Source: Mytilus edulis (taxonomy: Eukaryota > Mollusca > Bivalvia > Mytilida > Mytilidae). Taken from it: a stretch of 64,000 nt of DNA. The DNA is taken from positions 77,329,821 to 77,393,820 of the forward strand of contig NC_092346.1 of the NCBI RefSeq assembly GCF_963676685.1, in the 5' to 3' direction. This document shows positions 63,805-64,000 of the stretch, piece by piece. The position numbers and the translations under genes are program-made. The notes under the pieces were generated by a model, which did no database searches, was not told the origin of the DNA, and saw nothing but the letters and a program-made list of their open reading frames with translations. Position 1 is the first letter of the stretch. Each line of letters starts with the position of its first letter.

Positions 63805-64000
63805 TTAAAATTTGAAAATGGAAATGGGAAATGTGTCAAAGAGACAACAACCCAACAAAGAAGCAGAAAACAGCCCAAGGCTACCAATTGGTATTCAACA
63901 CAGCGAGAAAATCCCACCACCTGAGATTGGTTTCAGCTGGCTCCTGAACAATAATGTATACTAGTTCACCAAAAATGGACGTCAAACTAAAAGTTTCATA
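63805..64000 (+). repeat. Interspersed repeat (AATGTGTCAAAGAGACAACA type), runs off the window
   Basis: GGGAAATGTGTCAAAGAGAC, ACAACCCAACAAAG, CAGCGAGAAAATCCC and GTATACTAGTTCACC appear in the order of a dispersed mytilid repeat known to me. Truncated by the window end. Confidence 0.5.

Overview
The window is AT-rich, intron-rich animal DNA, most likely from a bivalve mollusc of the mussel family (Mytilidae). The genes are metazoan. The intergenic and intronic space is packed with short terminal-inverted-repeat elements and a ~150-bp-unit long repeat that I associate with mytilid genomes. The organism call is an inference; no search was run.

Layout. (1) 1-3.3 kb, plus strand: the last two coding exons and the 3' end of COMMD2; its 5' exons lie left of the window. 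(2) 3.3-6.9 kb: intergenic, with one MITE-like element. (3) 6.93-7.12 kb, minus strand: the single coding exon of SMCO4, a 55-residue single-pass membrane protein. (4) 7.8-8.0 kb: a small CpG-containing island with ETS and CRE-like sites, the likely shared promoter of SMCO4 (leftward) and CEP295 (rightward). (5) 18.8-59.8 kb, plus strand: a complete coding model of CEP295, the centriole protein of the Ana1/CEP295 family. I chained 21 coding exons plus one probable 27-nt microexon. All splice phases agree, giving about 2,296 codons from the conserved start motif to a C-terminal ALMS-type motif. (6) 60-64 kb: 3' flank with repeats.

SMCO4 and CEP295 are also head-to-head neighbours on human 11q21, as I recall it, so this may be an old conserved gene pair. 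COMMD2 is not part of that human neighbourhood.

The CEP295 introns hold most of the unusual material. They include a three-deep nest of TIR elements, a hAT-like element with perfect TIRs and 8-bp target duplications carrying a dead Penelope-type reverse-transcriptase fragment, and a piggyBac-like MITE 21 bp from a splice donor. They also include a hammerhead-ribozyme-like motif between perfect 30-bp inverted arms, four minisatellites (36, 39, 40 and 68 bp), and same-orientation copies of a 1.1-kb repeat with an end hairpin that keeps pairing in diverged copies. Within the protein, exon 16 encodes a previously unremarked (to me) array of about ten LSQYS-like motifs. I found no tRNA, rRNA, CRISPR or intact transposase gene.
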